Made by a program: the position numbers and the translations under genes
The notes under the pieces: model-generated
Database searches by the model: none
Told to the model about the DNA's origin: nothing
The model's input: the letters and a program-made list of their open reading frames with translations, nothing else
Shown: piece by piece, positions 33,075 through 42,461 of the stretch
Layout of the letters: the number at the start of each line of letters is the position of its first letter
Numbering within the stretch: the stretch's first letter is position 1
DNA from: Clostridiales bacterium
GTDB taxonomy: Bacteria > Bacillota > Clostridia > Christensenellales > CAG-138
Assembly: GCA_019416935.1 (NCBI GenBank)
Contig: DXWI01000009.1
Coordinates: 1 to 64,000 of the forward strand
Direction: 5' to 3'
DNA: 64,000 bases

Positions 33075-34406
33075 TCAGGATATTGGTCTGCGTCCGCAGA
33101 CAAAGTTGCGTCTGCTCCAGGAGCCCCGGCACGAACGCTTGACCACCTCGCCCTCCGAAGAGGATGCGTCGATCATCGTGCCGCTGCCGGCATAGATCCC
33201 AACGTGGCTGACACGATCGCTGCTGTCAGACTTGAAGAAGATGAGATCGCCCTTTTTCAGGTCGTCCATATCGGTGATCTTCTTCCACGAGGAATTCTGT
33301 GAGTAGCCGGAAGCATTCGTGCGGCGCGTATAGACGTCCGCCTGCTTGAGGCAATACCACACGAGGCCCGAGCAATCGAAGGAATCCGGTCCGCGGTCGC
33401 CAAGGATATATGGCTTGCCGAGCTGCTTTTCGGCCGCCTTGATCAGCGTGTTGATGCGACCCGAAACGCTCTTCTTGGCCGCCTCTTCCTCCGCCTTCTT
33501 TTTCTCTGCCGCAATCTCCTTTTCGCGCTCGGCAGACGGACGCGCATCCGCGTCGTTGATGGCCTCGATCGTCTTTTCGCCCGCTTTCCCGTCCTGCGAC
33601 AGGTGGTTGCGCTTCTGGAAGGCCTGCACGGCGGCAATGGTATCCGTGCCGTAATAGCCGGTGATCTGGCTGCTTCTCAGATAGCCAAGATCATACAGCA
33701 TCTCCTGAAACGTTTCGATGTCCTTGCCCTCTGCGCCTTCATACATGACGTACGGCTTGGCGTCGTCGGACATGAGCAGATCGTACGTCTGATTGCCCAC
33801 AATGCCATCCTGCTGCAAAGCATGCTGGCGTTGGAAGAGCTGCACGGCGGACTTTGTGGCCGGGCCGAAATAATCGGTCGGTTCGTCGGCCGCCAGATAT
33901 CCAAGCTCCATCAGCCGCTCCTGCAGGGCTATGATCTCCTCGCCCTCATCATGCTTCTCGAACTGAATGACCGGCGTTGGCTCGGGCGTTGGCTCCGCAG
34001 CGGGCGTCGGCGTGTCGGCAGCGGCAGCATCGGCGTCATTGGGCGCATCGGTCGGATCCGGCAGGCTGGCCGGGTCGGCATCCCCTTCCCCCGTGCGCCC
34101 GGCTTCGGGCAGATGGAACGTCGTCTGCGGCGCCGTAGCGCTTGTCCCCGGCTGCACCGCTGCCTGCGCCTTGCGCGCGTTCGGCACGGTAATGAGGAGC
34201 ACCACCGCCACGATCAAAAACACAAGAACGCAGCCGCAGAAGATACACGTCGCTCTGCCAAGGTGATAGCAGGTGCGCAAAAAGTGCCGAAGCGCCTGTG
34301 AACAGGCGGCGCTGATCTTTGTTCCCAGCCGGTAGCAGCCGCGCAAAAACCGTTTCAACCCGCGATGGGATCGCTGCGGCGGCTGCCGATGGTGCATGCT
34401 CGTCAT
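33075..34406 (-). CDS. peptidoglycan-binding NlpC/P60 endopeptidase, membrane-anchored
   Basis: This 443-residue cell-wall hydrolase has a cytoplasmic basic N-terminus, one membrane segment (CIFCGCVLVFLIVAVVLLIT, about 54-73), a Pro/Ala/Asp linker, two PG_binding_1 repeats (LQERLMELGYLAADEPTDYFG; MLYDLGYLRSSQITGYYGTD), a coiled region and an NlpC/P60 domain. The catalytic Cys is in DSFDCSGLVWY and the His in VSHVGIY. It should cleave stem peptides outside the cell. A perfect terminator follows. Confidence 0.92.
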   Translation of the reverse strand: MTSMHHRQPPQRSHRGLKRFLRGCYRLGTKISAACSQALRHFLRTCYHLGRATCIFCGCVLVFLIVAVVLLITVPNARKAQAAVQPGTSATAPQTTFHLPEAGRTGEGDADPASLPDPTDAPNDADAAAADTPTPAAEPTPEPTPVIQFEKHDEGEEIIALQERLMELGYLAADEPTDYFGPATKSAVQLFQRQHALQQDGIVGNQTYDLLMSDDAKPYVMYEGAEGKDIETFQEMLYDLGYLRSSQITGYYGTDTIAAVQAFQKRNHLSQDGKAGEKTIEAINDADARPSAEREKEIAAEKKKAEEEAAKKSVSGRINTLIKAAEKQLGKPYILGDRGPDSFDCSGLVWYCLKQADVYTRRTNASGYSQNSSWKKITDMDDLKKGDLIFFKSDSSDRVSHVGIYAGSGTMIDASSSEGEVVKRSCRGSWSRRNFVCGRRPIS

Positions 34407-34546
34407 ACTCGTTCTATCCTATCATTCGATTCAAAATTTGGTACGGTATCAATGTACCGTTCCCCGTAGCATTTGACAAGAGCAATCGCCAAAATGTCAT
34501 ACAAAGTTTAATTTTATCGCTACACAAACCTCTTTTTACAGCAAAC

Positions 34547-34574
34547 GGCCCGGCCGATAACGATCGGTCGGGCC
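34547..34574 (-). terminator. hairpin downstream of the YjbR gene
   Basis: GGCCCGGCCGAT pairs with ATCGGTCGGGCC with one mismatch; the following minus-strand sequence is only weakly T-rich. Confidence 0.6.
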
Positions 34575-34587
34575 GCCTGTTCCGTTT

Positions 34588-34980
34588 TCATTCCGCCCGC
34601 TGCTGGCCGAGGATCTCGCGCTGTGCGCGCTTGGTCAGCTTTTCAAACACGAGCCGATACGACATTTCGCACATACCCTCGAGTACATCCTTCGGCACTG
34701 CGCCATCGAGATATACCGAGTTCCAATTTCGCTTGTCGGAATAGAACCCCGGCACCACGTCCGCATACTGCTGCCGAAACAGCTCGGCCAGCACCGGCTC
34801 GCACTTGAGGATGACCATCTCGCGGCCCGCATGCACGCCATGTTCCTGACCGGGGCAGCACACGGCGGCAAACTGCTTCCCGCCGACCAGATAGCGCATC
34901 CAGCCCCACTCGGCCTTGTACGCCTTCTGTGCGCCCGGCTTTTGCAGCAGGCAGGCATCCAGCCACGGATATCGGTTCAT
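34588..34980 (-). CDS. MmcQ/YjbR-family protein
   Basis: A 130-residue MmcQ/YjbR protein, a family with a CyaY-like or DNA-binding fold. Typical features are KPGAQKAYKAEW near the start, GREMVILKCEPVLAELFR in the middle and FYSDKRNWNSVYLDGAVP before the final helices. The family role is unsettled. It lies 12 bases after the alcohol dehydrogenase and is probably co-transcribed with it. Confidence 0.8.
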   Translation of the reverse strand: MNRYPWLDACLLQKPGAQKAYKAEWGWMRYLVGGKQFAAVCCPGQEHGVHAGREMVILKCEPVLAELFRQQYADVVPGFYSDKRNWNSVYLDGAVPKDVLEGMCEMSYRLVFEKLTKRAQREILGQQRAE

Positions 34981-34992
34981 GGTTCACTCCTC

Positions 34993-36177
34993 TCAGCGCG
35001 CGGCCGCCATACGGTAGATCTCGAGCATATCCCTCTCGTAGAGCACCTTTGCCGAGCCCTTTTTTCCCCCGCTGGCCACGCTGCACTGGCGCGCCATGGT
35101 CACAAGCTGTTCCTCGGTCGGCCTGAGTCCCAGTTCGGCAAAGCTCGTCGGCATGCCGATGGCACGGTAGAAAGTCTCCATCGCCTCAATACCGCGAAGC
35201 GCAACCTCTTCCGGCGCGCCTTCATCCGCAACATCCATCACGTTCACCGCAAACGCATGGAAGCGCGGCAGGCACTCGCGATATACATACCTCGCCCAGC
35301 TTCCCCACAGCGCCGCAAGTCCCGCGCCATGCGCCACATCGAACATGCCGCCGACCTCATGCTCCATCAAATGGGTTGCAAAATCGTTGTCCTTGCTGCC
35401 GCATCCGGTCAGGCCGTTGTGCGAAAGGCTGCTCGCCCACATCACCTCGGCACGCGCGTCATAGTTCTCCGGGTCGTCCCGCAGGACCAGCGCGTTCTTC
35501 ATCACGGTGCGCAGCAGTCCTTCCGCAATGCGGTCCGTCAGCTCCATGCATCCGCCGGAAACGAAGTATCGCTCCATCGTGTGCATCATGATGTCCGTGC
35601 AACCGCAGGCGGTCTGGTACGCGGGCAGCGTCATCGTGAGTTCGGGGTTCATGATCGCCAGCGCCGGACGGCAGATATCGTTGTTATAGCCGCGCTTGAA
35701 CCAGTTTTCCTCGTTCGTAATGACGGAGGAATTGCTCATTTCGCTCCCGGCCGCCGCAATGGTCAGTACCGCGCCGATGGGCAGGCAGGCCTTGGCCTGC
35801 CGCGTATGCGCATAGAAATCCCAGACGTCGCCCTCATTGGCCACGCCGTAGCCGATCGCCTTTGCCGAGTCGATCACGCTGCCGCCGCCCACCGCAAGGA
35901 TGAAATCAACCCCCGCGTCCTTCGCCAGTTCAATGCCGCGGTACACGAGCGAGAGCCGCGGATTGGGCACCACGCCCCCCAGTTCCACATAGGGCACCTC
36001 CGCAGCGTCCAGCGACGCCTTCACGCGCGCAAGCAGACCGGACCGCACCACGCTGCCGCCGCCGTAATGGATCAAAACCTTTTTACAGCCGCGCGCCTTC
36101 AGCAGCGCGCCGGTTCGGTTCTCCGCGCCGCGGCCAAACACGACCTCGGTCGGTGTGTAATATGTAAAATCAAACAT
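34993..36177 (-). CDS. iron-containing alcohol dehydrogenase (butanol dehydrogenase-like)
   Basis: This 394-residue enzyme should reduce short-chain aldehydes with NAD(P)H, as in fermentation or aldehyde detoxification. It has the start FDFTYYTPTEVVFGRG of the YqhD/BdhA group, the GGGSVIDSAKAIGYG nucleotide motif and metal-binding residues in TDIMMHTMERYF and MFDVAHGAGLAALW (His). AGGAGCG precedes the ATG. It leads the pair with the YjbR protein. Confidence 0.92.
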   Translation of the reverse strand: MFDFTYYTPTEVVFGRGAENRTGALLKARGCKKVLIHYGGGSVVRSGLLARVKASLDAAEVPYVELGGVVPNPRLSLVYRGIELAKDAGVDFILAVGGGSVIDSAKAIGYGVANEGDVWDFYAHTRQAKACLPIGAVLTIAAAGSEMSNSSVITNEENWFKRGYNNDICRPALAIMNPELTMTLPAYQTACGCTDIMMHTMERYFVSGGCMELTDRIAEGLLRTVMKNALVLRDDPENYDARAEVMWASSLSHNGLTGCGSKDNDFATHLMEHEVGGMFDVAHGAGLAALWGSWARYVYRECLPRFHAFAVNVMDVADEGAPEEVALRGIEAMETFYRAIGMPTSFAELGLRPTEEQLVTMARQCSVASGGKKGSAKVLYERDMLEIYRMAAAR

Positions 36178-36199
36178 AAACGCTCCTTTCCGGTGAAAA

Positions 36200-36233
36200 C
36201 GAACGCCCGCTTTCCTGCTTTGTGCGGGCGTTT
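36200..36233 (-). terminator. terminator of the transketolase gene
   Basis: AACGCCCGC pairs with GCGGGCGTT directly after the transketolase stop codon; the minus-strand downstream sequence contains GTTTTC. Confidence 0.65.
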
Positions 36234-36240
36234 GGATGCT

Positions 36241-38223
36241 TTATTCTTCCTTCTGCGCGGCAATCACGCCAAGCGCAACCTCCGCCACATGCTCCGCCGT
36301 AAAGCCGAACTCCTTGAACAGCGTTGCCTGCGGGCCGGAAGCGCCGAACGTGTCGCGGCCGATCACCGCGCCGTCCAGACCGACGTACTTATGCCATCCG
36401 AACGATGCGCCCGCCTCGATGGCCACACGCGCGCGGACCGCCTTGGGCAGCACGCTCTCGCGATACGCCTCGTCCTGCGCATCGAACAGCTCCAGCGACG
36501 GCATGGACACGATGCGCGCCGTATATCCGCGCACGGAAAGCATGTCCGCCGCTTTGAACGCAAGCTCCACCTCCGAGCCGCTGGCCATCAGGATCACATC
36601 CGGACCGCCCTTGGGCTCGCGAAGGATATAGCCGCCGCGCAGCGCACCCGCGCCGGTCTTTTCATACAGCGGCAAGTTCTGGCGGGTGAGCGCCAGCACC
36701 GTCGGCCCCTTGGCCTGCAGCGCCGCAACATAGCCGGCCGCAACCTCCTTCGCGTCGGCCGGGCGGAACACGATCGTGTTCGGCGTGGCTCGCAGGGCCG
36801 CGAGCTGCTCGATGGGCTGATGGGTCGGGCCGTCCTCGCCGACGCCGATGCTGTCGTGCGTGAGGATGAACAGAACCGGAAGCTGCATGAGCGCGCTCAG
36901 ACGCAGCGCGGGCTTGACATAATCGGCAAACACGAAGAACGTGGCACAAAATGTACGCAGACCGCCGTAGAGCGCAATGCCATTGCACGCGCAGGTCATC
37001 GCCATCTCGCGAACGCCGAAATGCACGGTTTTGCCGGCATAGTTGTCGAACGCAAATGAGGTCTCGCCCTTGAGCGCGGTCTTGTTGGACGGCGCAAGGT
37101 CTGCGCTGCCGCCGAACAGGTTCGGCAGGCGCTGGTTCAGGCGGTTGAGCACCTCGCCGGAGGAGGCGCGCGTCGCAGCCTTGCCCTCAAACTGCCAGAA
37201 CGCCTCGTCGTTCACAAGATCGACCGGCAGTTCCACCCGGTGGTCGGCCTTCCACTGCGCCGCCAATTCCGGATACGCCTTCTCATAGGCGGCGAACAGC
37301 GCGTTCCACGCATCCTCGGCCGGCTGCTTGCTGTCGATGATCGTCTGCATATGATCGTACACCTCGGCGGGTACCTCAAACGGGCCGTATTCCCAGCCGA
37401 AGCCGCGCTTCATTTCGTCGATATTCTCCTGCCCCAGCGGTTCGCCATGCACCTTTGGCGTACCGGCGAGCGGGGAGCCGTGGCCGATCTCGGTCTTGTA
37501 AATGATGAGGGACGGATGCTCCGTGTCCGCGCGGGCCGCTTCGAGCGCGGCGGCGATGGCTTCGGTGTCCTCGCCGTTCTCCACGGTCTGCACCTGCCAG
37601 CCATAAGCGGCAAAGCGGGCCGCCACGTCCTCGCAGAACGTGATGTCGGTTGCACCCTCGATGGTGATCCGATTGCTGTCGTACATGGCGATCAGCTTAC
37701 CGAGGCGCATCGTGCCCGCCATGGAGGCGGCCTCATGGCTCACGCCCTCCATCATGCAGCCGTCGCCCATAATTACATAGGTATAGTTGTCAACGATCGG
37801 GAAACCCTCCCGGTTATAGATCGCCGCAAGATGCGCCTCCGCCATGGCCATGCCGACCGCCATACCAAAGCCTTGGCCGAGCGGGCCGGTGGTCGCCTCC
37901 ACGCCGCGCGTGTGGCCATGCTCCGGATGGCCGGGCGTGCGACTGCCATACTGGCGGAAATTCTTCAGATCGTCCATGGTCAGCCCATAGCCGAACAAAT
38001 GCAGCAGCGTATACTCCAGCATGGAGGCGTGACCGGAGGAGAGCACGAACCGGTCGCGCGCAGGCCAATCCGGATTCTTCGGGTTGTGCTTCATCTGCTT
38101 CCACAGCGTGAACGCCGCGGGCGCGCTACCGATGGCAAGGCCGGGATGGCCGCTGTTGGCCTTCTGCACCGCTTCCGCAGTCAACACGCGCATTGCCGTA
38201 ATTGCAAGCTGATCGTTCTTCAT
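36241..38223 (-). CDS. tkt: transketolase
   Basis: Transketolase transfers two-carbon units in the pentose phosphate pathway. The 660-residue length is normal. Visible are KANSGHPGLAIGSAPAAFTL, the thiamine-diphosphate motif GDGCMMEGVSHEAAS with its Asn/Asp later (YDSNRITIEG), and the pyrimidine-domain motif LTHDSIGVGEDGPTHQP. ATG 38223 has GGAGG seven bases upstream. It has its own promoter. Confidence 0.97.
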   Translation of the reverse strand: MKNDQLAITAMRVLTAEAVQKANSGHPGLAIGSAPAAFTLWKQMKHNPKNPDWPARDRFVLSSGHASMLEYTLLHLFGYGLTMDDLKNFRQYGSRTPGHPEHGHTRGVEATTGPLGQGFGMAVGMAMAEAHLAAIYNREGFPIVDNYTYVIMGDGCMMEGVSHEAASMAGTMRLGKLIAMYDSNRITIEGATDITFCEDVAARFAAYGWQVQTVENGEDTEAIAAALEAARADTEHPSLIIYKTEIGHGSPLAGTPKVHGEPLGQENIDEMKRGFGWEYGPFEVPAEVYDHMQTIIDSKQPAEDAWNALFAAYEKAYPELAAQWKADHRVELPVDLVNDEAFWQFEGKAATRASSGEVLNRLNQRLPNLFGGSADLAPSNKTALKGETSFAFDNYAGKTVHFGVREMAMTCACNGIALYGGLRTFCATFFVFADYVKPALRLSALMQLPVLFILTHDSIGVGEDGPTHQPIEQLAALRATPNTIVFRPADAKEVAAGYVAALQAKGPTVLALTRQNLPLYEKTGAGALRGGYILREPKGGPDVILMASGSEVELAFKAADMLSVRGYTARIVSMPSLELFDAQDEAYRESVLPKAVRARVAIEAGASFGWHKYVGLDGAVIGRDTFGASGPQATLFKEFGFTAEHVAEVALGVIAAQKEE

Positions 38224-38274
38224 ATCGGGAACCTCCATCATCAATATCGTTTATGTACCCATTTCACTGGATAT

Positions 38275-38303
38275 AGTATACCAGAAGTGTTTTCAAACGG
38301 CAA
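38275..38303 (-). promoter_or_regulatory. promoter of transketolase
   Basis: On the minus strand TTGCCG (38303-38298) and TATACT (38280-38275) are 17 bases apart. The rest of the gap up to 38511 shows no supported gene. Confidence 0.65.
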
Positions 38304-38511
38304 CCGATGTTCGGCACTGTTTCCGCGAAAAACGGCGTATTTTGAAAAGTTTCCCGCTAAAACGGGCGCCGTCGTTGTCGTTGTCTGGTATATCAGTCGG
38401 CGTCAAGCCAATCGGCTGCTCGCCGTCGCTTTCCGGCGTCCTTGTGACGGGCGCGCGTTCCATGCGCTTTGCCATTACAGCGCCGCCGCTGTCCATGCAG
38501 CATTCACAGGG

Positions 38512-38543
38512 CCGGCGCGATCATGCGCCGGCCCTGTTCCGCT
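38512..38543 (-). terminator. hairpin after the ECF S-component gene
   Basis: CAGGGCCGGCGC and GCGCCGGCCCTG form a perfect 12-bp stem just downstream of the gene; there is no T run, so termination strength is uncertain. Confidence 0.6.
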
Positions 38544-38561
38544 TTGTTCGTTTCCGGGCCG

Positions 38562-39062
38562 TCAGGCATGTTTGCCCGTTCCGGCGGCAACATGAATGGC
38601 CGCGATGAGCATCTGCGCCACCAGCGCGCCGATCAGGCACTGCATTGCGTTGAAGCCAACGTTCACCCACGCGGACGGCACGCCATAGAGTAGCGATTCA
38701 TACGCGAAGTAGCCGGCCGGCACCAGCAGCGCCGACAGCAGCAGCGCTGCAACCGACAGCTTTTTTGGCATTTTCCTGAGCAAAAACGCGGCCAGCAGCG
38801 CGACGCCGCCCTTGATGACAAGCGTTGCCGGCGCATACACGCCAAAGCCAAGGAACAGATCGGCCAGCGCGGAGCCAACGCCCGCGCAGGCGGCTCCCCA
38901 CCAACCGCCGAGCAGCGCAGCCGCCGTCAGCACACCCGCGTCACCGAGGTTGATATAGCCCGCGCCGCCGGGGATCGGGATGGATACCACGGCGGTCAGC
39001 AGGAAGATCATGGCTGCCAGCAGTCCGGCCTTGGCCAGCTTTTGAATCATTTTGTCCTTCAT
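38562..39062 (-). CDS. ECF transporter S component
   Basis: This 166-residue membrane protein has five or six helices and the S-component pattern near the start (FLLTAVVSIPIPGGAGYINL, then GDAGVLTAAALLGGWWG). S components bind a vitamin or related nutrient and join a shared ECF energizing module, which is not encoded here. The sequence recalls the PF07155/QueT-like group, but the ligand is unknown; no riboswitch was recognised upstream. Confidence 0.85.
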   Translation of the reverse strand: MKDKMIQKLAKAGLLAAMIFLLTAVVSIPIPGGAGYINLGDAGVLTAAALLGGWWGAACAGVGSALADLFLGFGVYAPATLVIKGGVALLAAFLLRKMPKKLSVAALLLSALLVPAGYFAYESLLYGVPSAWVNVGFNAMQCLIGALVAQMLIAAIHVAAGTGKHA

Positions 39063-39086
39063 TGGTATTTCCTCTTCCTAATGCAT

Positions 39087-39119
39087 GCAGACCCACAGCC
39101 GATCTTGCCGTGGGTCTGC
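39087..39119 (-). terminator. hairpin after the GGGtGRT gene
   Basis: GCAGACCCAC pairs with GTGGGTCTGC between the GGGtGRT stop and the ECF gene start. It probably separates the two units. Confidence 0.6.
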
Positions 39120-39143
39120 CATTTCTGTGGTTTTCCTATGCCG

Positions 39144-40142
39144 TTATGCCTGCGCCTGCTCGATGGCCACGGCGATAGCGACGGTCGCACCGACCATCGG
39201 GTTGTTGCCCATGCCGATCAGGCCCATCATTTCTACATGCGCCGGTACGGAGGAAGAGCCCGCAAACTGCGCATCGCTGTGCATGCGGCCCATGGTGTCG
39301 GTCATGCCGTAGGAAGCCGGACCGGCCGCCATGTTGTCGGGATGCAGCGTTCTGCCCGTGCCGCCGCCGGAAGCAACGGAGAAGTACTTCTTGCCGTTCT
39401 CCACACACCACTTCTTGTAGGTGCCGGCAACCGGATGCTGGAAGCGGGTCGGGTTGGTGGAGTTGCCGGTGATGGACACATCCACCTTCTCGTGGCGCAT
39501 GATGGCAACGCCCTCGTTCACATCATCCGCGCCGTAGCAGCGAACCTTGGCGCGGTCGCCGTCGGAGAACGCCTTCTCAGAGACGATTTTGAGCTCGCCC
39601 GTCTTGTAATCATACTCGGTTTCCACCGACGTGAAGCCGTTGATACGAGAAATAATGTAGGCCGCGTCCTTGCCCAGACCGTTCAGGATGACCTGCAGCG
39701 GCTGTTTGCGGACCTGATTGGCCGTGCGCGCGATACCGATGGCGCCCTCTGCGGCTGCAAAGCTCTCATGGCCGGCAAGGAAGGCAAAGCAATGCGTCTC
39801 CTCGCGCAGCAGCATCGCCGCGAGGTTGCCGTGGCCGCAGCCGACGTTGCGCTGGTCGGCAACGGAGCCCGGAATGCAGAACGACTGCAGGCCGACGCCG
39901 ATGAGTTCGGCGGCCTGTGCCGCGGTTTTGACGCCCTTCTTGAGCGCGATCGCCGCGCCGACGGTGTAGGCCCAGCACGCGTTCTCAAACGCGATGGGCT
40001 GGATGCCCTTGACGATACCGGCAGCGTCTACGCCCGCTTCGTCGCAGATGCGCTTGGCGTCCTCGAGCCCGTTGATGCCGTACTCGGCGAGGACGGCGTT
40101 GATCTTATCGATTCTTCTTTCGTAACCTTCAAACGTAATCAT
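39144..40142 (-). CDS. GGGtGRT family protein
   Basis: The 332-residue protein carries the family's name motif SVASGGGTGRTLHPDN and other conserved stretches (PIAFENACWAYTVGAA; QSFCIPGSVADQRNVGCGHG; FAFLAGHESFAAAEG). It has no signal peptide or membrane segment. I recognise the family, but its biochemical role is not established to my knowledge. It follows a NifU-like scaffold gene by 13 bases, which suggests work in Fe-S cluster assembly or delivery. Confidence 0.85.
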   Translation of the reverse strand: MITFEGYERRIDKINAVLAEYGINGLEDAKRICDEAGVDAAGIVKGIQPIAFENACWAYTVGAAIALKKGVKTAAQAAELIGVGLQSFCIPGSVADQRNVGCGHGNLAAMLLREETHCFAFLAGHESFAAAEGAIGIARTANQVRKQPLQVILNGLGKDAAYIISRINGFTSVETEYDYKTGELKIVSEKAFSDGDRAKVRCYGADDVNEGVAIMRHEKVDVSITGNSTNPTRFQHPVAGTYKKWCVENGKKYFSVASGGGTGRTLHPDNMAAGPASYGMTDTMGRMHSDAQFAGSSSVPAHVEMMGLIGMGNNPMVGATVAIAVAIEQAQA

Positions 40143-40155
40143 GCTGTACCTCCCC

Positions 40156-40848
40156 TTACTGCTTGCGCGGGTCGATTACCTGAACGGCCTGATCGAAGCG
40201 GCCGTAGGTGCCGATGTTCTTCTCGTAAGCCTCTTTGGGATCGACGCCCTTCTTGATCGCTTCCATCATCTTGCCCAGGTGCACAAACTTGTAGCCAATG
40301 ATCTCGCCGTTCTCGTCCAGACCGATGCCGAGGCAGTAGCCCTCGGCCATCTCCAGGTAGCGGGGGCCCTTGGCGCGGGTACCGTACATGGTGCCGATCT
40401 GCGAGCGCAGGCCCTTTCCGAGATCCTCGAGGCCGGCGCCGATCGTCAGGCCGTCGTCCGAGAATGCGCTCTGCGTGCGGCCGTATACGATCTGGAGGAA
40501 CAATTCCCGCATGGCGGTGTTGATCGCGTCGCAGACGAGGTCGGAATTGAGCGCTTCGAGAATGGTTTTGCCGGGCAGGATCTCCGCCGCCATTGCGGCC
40601 GAATGCGTCATGCCGGAGCAACCGAGCGTCTCAACGAGCGCCTCTTCGATGACGCCGTTCTTGACGTTGAGCGTCAGTTTGCAGGCGCCCTGCTGCGGCG
40701 CGCACCAGCCCACGCCGTGCGTGAGGCCGCTGATATCGCTGATTTGCTTTGCTTTAACCCACTTGCCCTCCTCCGGAATCGGAGCGGGATCGTGCTTTGC
40801 GCCCTTCATAACGCAAACCATTTCTTCCACATCGCGGGAATATTGCAT
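40156..40848 (-). CDS. NifU-like iron-sulfur cluster assembly scaffold
   Basis: This 230-residue protein has a NifU/IscU-like core: GVGWCAPQQGACKLTLNV, ETLGCSGMTHSAAMAAEILP and MRELFLQIVYG. Of the three scaffold cysteines expected in IscU, Cys residues in GWCAP, GAC and LGCSG are candidates, with spacing unlike housekeeping IscU/SufU. AAAAGGAGGAG precedes ATG 40848. No sufBCD or iscS lies nearby, so the pair with GGGtGRT is a separate system. Own promoter at 40948-40920. Confidence 0.85.
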   Translation of the reverse strand: MQYSRDVEEMVCVMKGAKHDPAPIPEEGKWVKAKQISDISGLTHGVGWCAPQQGACKLTLNVKNGVIEEALVETLGCSGMTHSAAMAAEILPGKTILEALNSDLVCDAINTAMRELFLQIVYGRTQSAFSDDGLTIGAGLEDLGKGLRSQIGTMYGTRAKGPRYLEMAEGYCLGIGLDENGEIIGYKFVHLGKMMEAIKKGVDPKEAYEKNIGTYGRFDQAVQVIDPRKQ

Positions 40849-40919
40849 GATGGAACTCCTCCTTTTCATACTCTGCGGCAGGCCTGTCCCACCGCTGTTT
40901 CCATATTGCTACAGGATAT

Positions 40920-40948
40920 AGTATATCATTGCCAAATCCGGTGCGCAA
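40920..40948 (-). promoter_or_regulatory. promoter of the NifU-like/GGGtGRT pair
   Basis: On the minus strand TTGCGC (40948-40943) and TATACT (40925-40920) are 17 bases apart. Confidence 0.7.
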
Positions 40949-40965
40949 GATATCAGCCGGCAAAA

Positions 40966-41018
40966 AACGAGCAAAAAATACGCGCCGGTCCGCAAAGCGC
41001 CGCGCTGTGCAGACCGGC
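40966..41018 (-). terminator. terminator of the glycerate operon
   Basis: GCCGGTC (40984-40990) pairs with GACCGGC (41012-41018), with more pairing inside. On the minus strand it is followed by an A/T-rich tract including TTTTTT. Confidence 0.65.
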
Positions 41019-41134
41019 CGCACGCAGAAAGAATCCGCCCGTGGTTTGCAGCGGCCGGCTGCGTGGATTGTAACGGCGGGCTGCGTTGTAAAACCGAGCG
41101 AAGCGGGATGCTCCGCCGCATTTTGCCCTTTCCT

Positions 41135-42367
41135 TTACCGGCGGATCAGCAGCACGGTCATGTCGTTCACATTGGTGCCGGTCGGTCCGGTTTTGATCAG
41201 GCCGCCGGTCAGGGAGAGCGCGTGATAGGCGTCGTTGTTTTGCAGCACGTCGGGGATCAGGACATTCCGGCGGCGCAGCGATTCGCAGGTTCCGCCGTCG
41301 ACGTAGCCGCCCGCCGCGTCGGTCGGGCCGTCGGTGCCGTCGGAGCCGACGGAGAACAGCGCCGTATCCCGCAGGCCGTCAAGGCCCTGTGCGGCGGAGA
41401 GCGCCAGCTCCTGATTGCGCCCGCCGAGTCCCCGTCCGGTCACATGCACCACCGTCTCCCCGCCCGCAATAAACGCGACGGACTCGCCCGTATCCTGATG
41501 ATGCGCAGCAATGGAGGCAAAGAAACTGCCCGCCTCGCGCGCCTCACAGCACAGGCTCGCGGTCAGCACCACAGGCCGATAGCCGAGCGCGCGGCACGCC
41601 GTCTCCGCCGCCGCGCACAACTGCCTCACGCTGCCGGTCACATGCGTCTCCACATTGGAAAGCGCCTTGGGCGTCTCCCTCCCGAGCAGCGCAGCCGCCT
41701 CCGGCGAGAGCGGCAGCTCATATTTTTCTGCTATGCGCGCTGCCTGTTCCGCGGTTGAATTGTCGGGATACGCCGGTCCGGAGGCAATCATGTCCAGCGG
41801 GTCGCCTATGATATCGGACAACACGATGGAAAACACGCGTGCGGGTGTGCACAGCTCTGCAAAACGGCCGCCCTTGACGGCGGACAGCCGCTTGCGGATT
41901 GTATTGATCTCCACAATATCCGCGCCGCTGGAGAGCAGCCGATGGGTCAGTTCCGCCAGTTCTTCCCCGGGGATAAGCGGTTTTTCAAACAATGCGGAAC
42001 CGCCGCCGGAGAGCAGGAACAGCACAAGGTCATCTGCAGTCAGGGGTTCGACCAGATCGATGGCCGCCTGCGTGGCAAGATACGAGTTTTCATCCGGCAC
42101 GGGATGTCCCGCCTCAAAGATATGCAGCCCCGGCAGCGCGCCGCGCGCATGGCCATACTTGGTGATGACGATGCCGCCGTCCACGCGACTGCCGAGCGCG
42201 GCAAGCGCCGTCTGTGCCATCTGCCACGCGGCCTTGCCCGCCGCCACGAGCACGAGCCGCCCGCGGCAGGCAGGCAGACGTTCCAGCGCCTTCCGCACCG
42301 CGGTATCCGGCATGGCCGCATGTAATGCAGCCGCAATAATGGCATCAACATCCCGTTTGAGATCCAT
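41135..42367 (-). CDS. glycerate 2-kinase (MOFRL family)
   Basis: This phosphorylates glycerate to 2-phosphoglycerate. The 410-residue protein has the GCKA/MOFRL two-domain layout: LVAAGKAAWQMAQ, EAGHPVPDENS, LFLLSGGGSALFEKP, INTIRKRLSAVKGG, SDIIGDPLDMIASGP and the C-terminal MOFRL part GGRNQELALSAA with SVGSDGTDGPTDAAGG. GAAAGGGGAAGCGTT precedes ATG 42367. It lies downstream of a GntP permease and forms a glycerate-use operon with it. Confidence 0.93.
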   Translation of the reverse strand: MDLKRDVDAIIAAALHAAMPDTAVRKALERLPACRGRLVLVAAGKAAWQMAQTALAALGSRVDGGIVITKYGHARGALPGLHIFEAGHPVPDENSYLATQAAIDLVEPLTADDLVLFLLSGGGSALFEKPLIPGEELAELTHRLLSSGADIVEINTIRKRLSAVKGGRFAELCTPARVFSIVLSDIIGDPLDMIASGPAYPDNSTAEQAARIAEKYELPLSPEAAALLGRETPKALSNVETHVTGSVRQLCAAAETACRALGYRPVVLTASLCCEAREAGSFFASIAAHHQDTGESVAFIAGGETVVHVTGRGLGGRNQELALSAAQGLDGLRDTALFSVGSDGTDGPTDAAGGYVDGGTCESLRRRNVLIPDVLQNNDAYHALSLTGGLIKTGPTGTNVNDMTVLLIRR

Positions 42368-42461
42368 AACGCTTCCCCTTTCCCATTGAACACGACCGGA
42401 CGGCGGTAAAATGCCGCCGCCCTGCCGCATCATTTTGTTTCAAACAGCGTGAAAACCGTTC

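Noticed and set aside
34831..37059. Very long plus-strand open frame opposite the alcohol dehydrogenase and transketolase
   Set aside because: It is the antisense shadow of two well-supported GC-rich genes, has no ribosome site and no family sense.
39063..39143. Possible vitamin or preQ1 riboswitch before the ECF S component
   Set aside because: Only one hairpin is present, and it is better explained as the terminator of the GGGtGRT gene.
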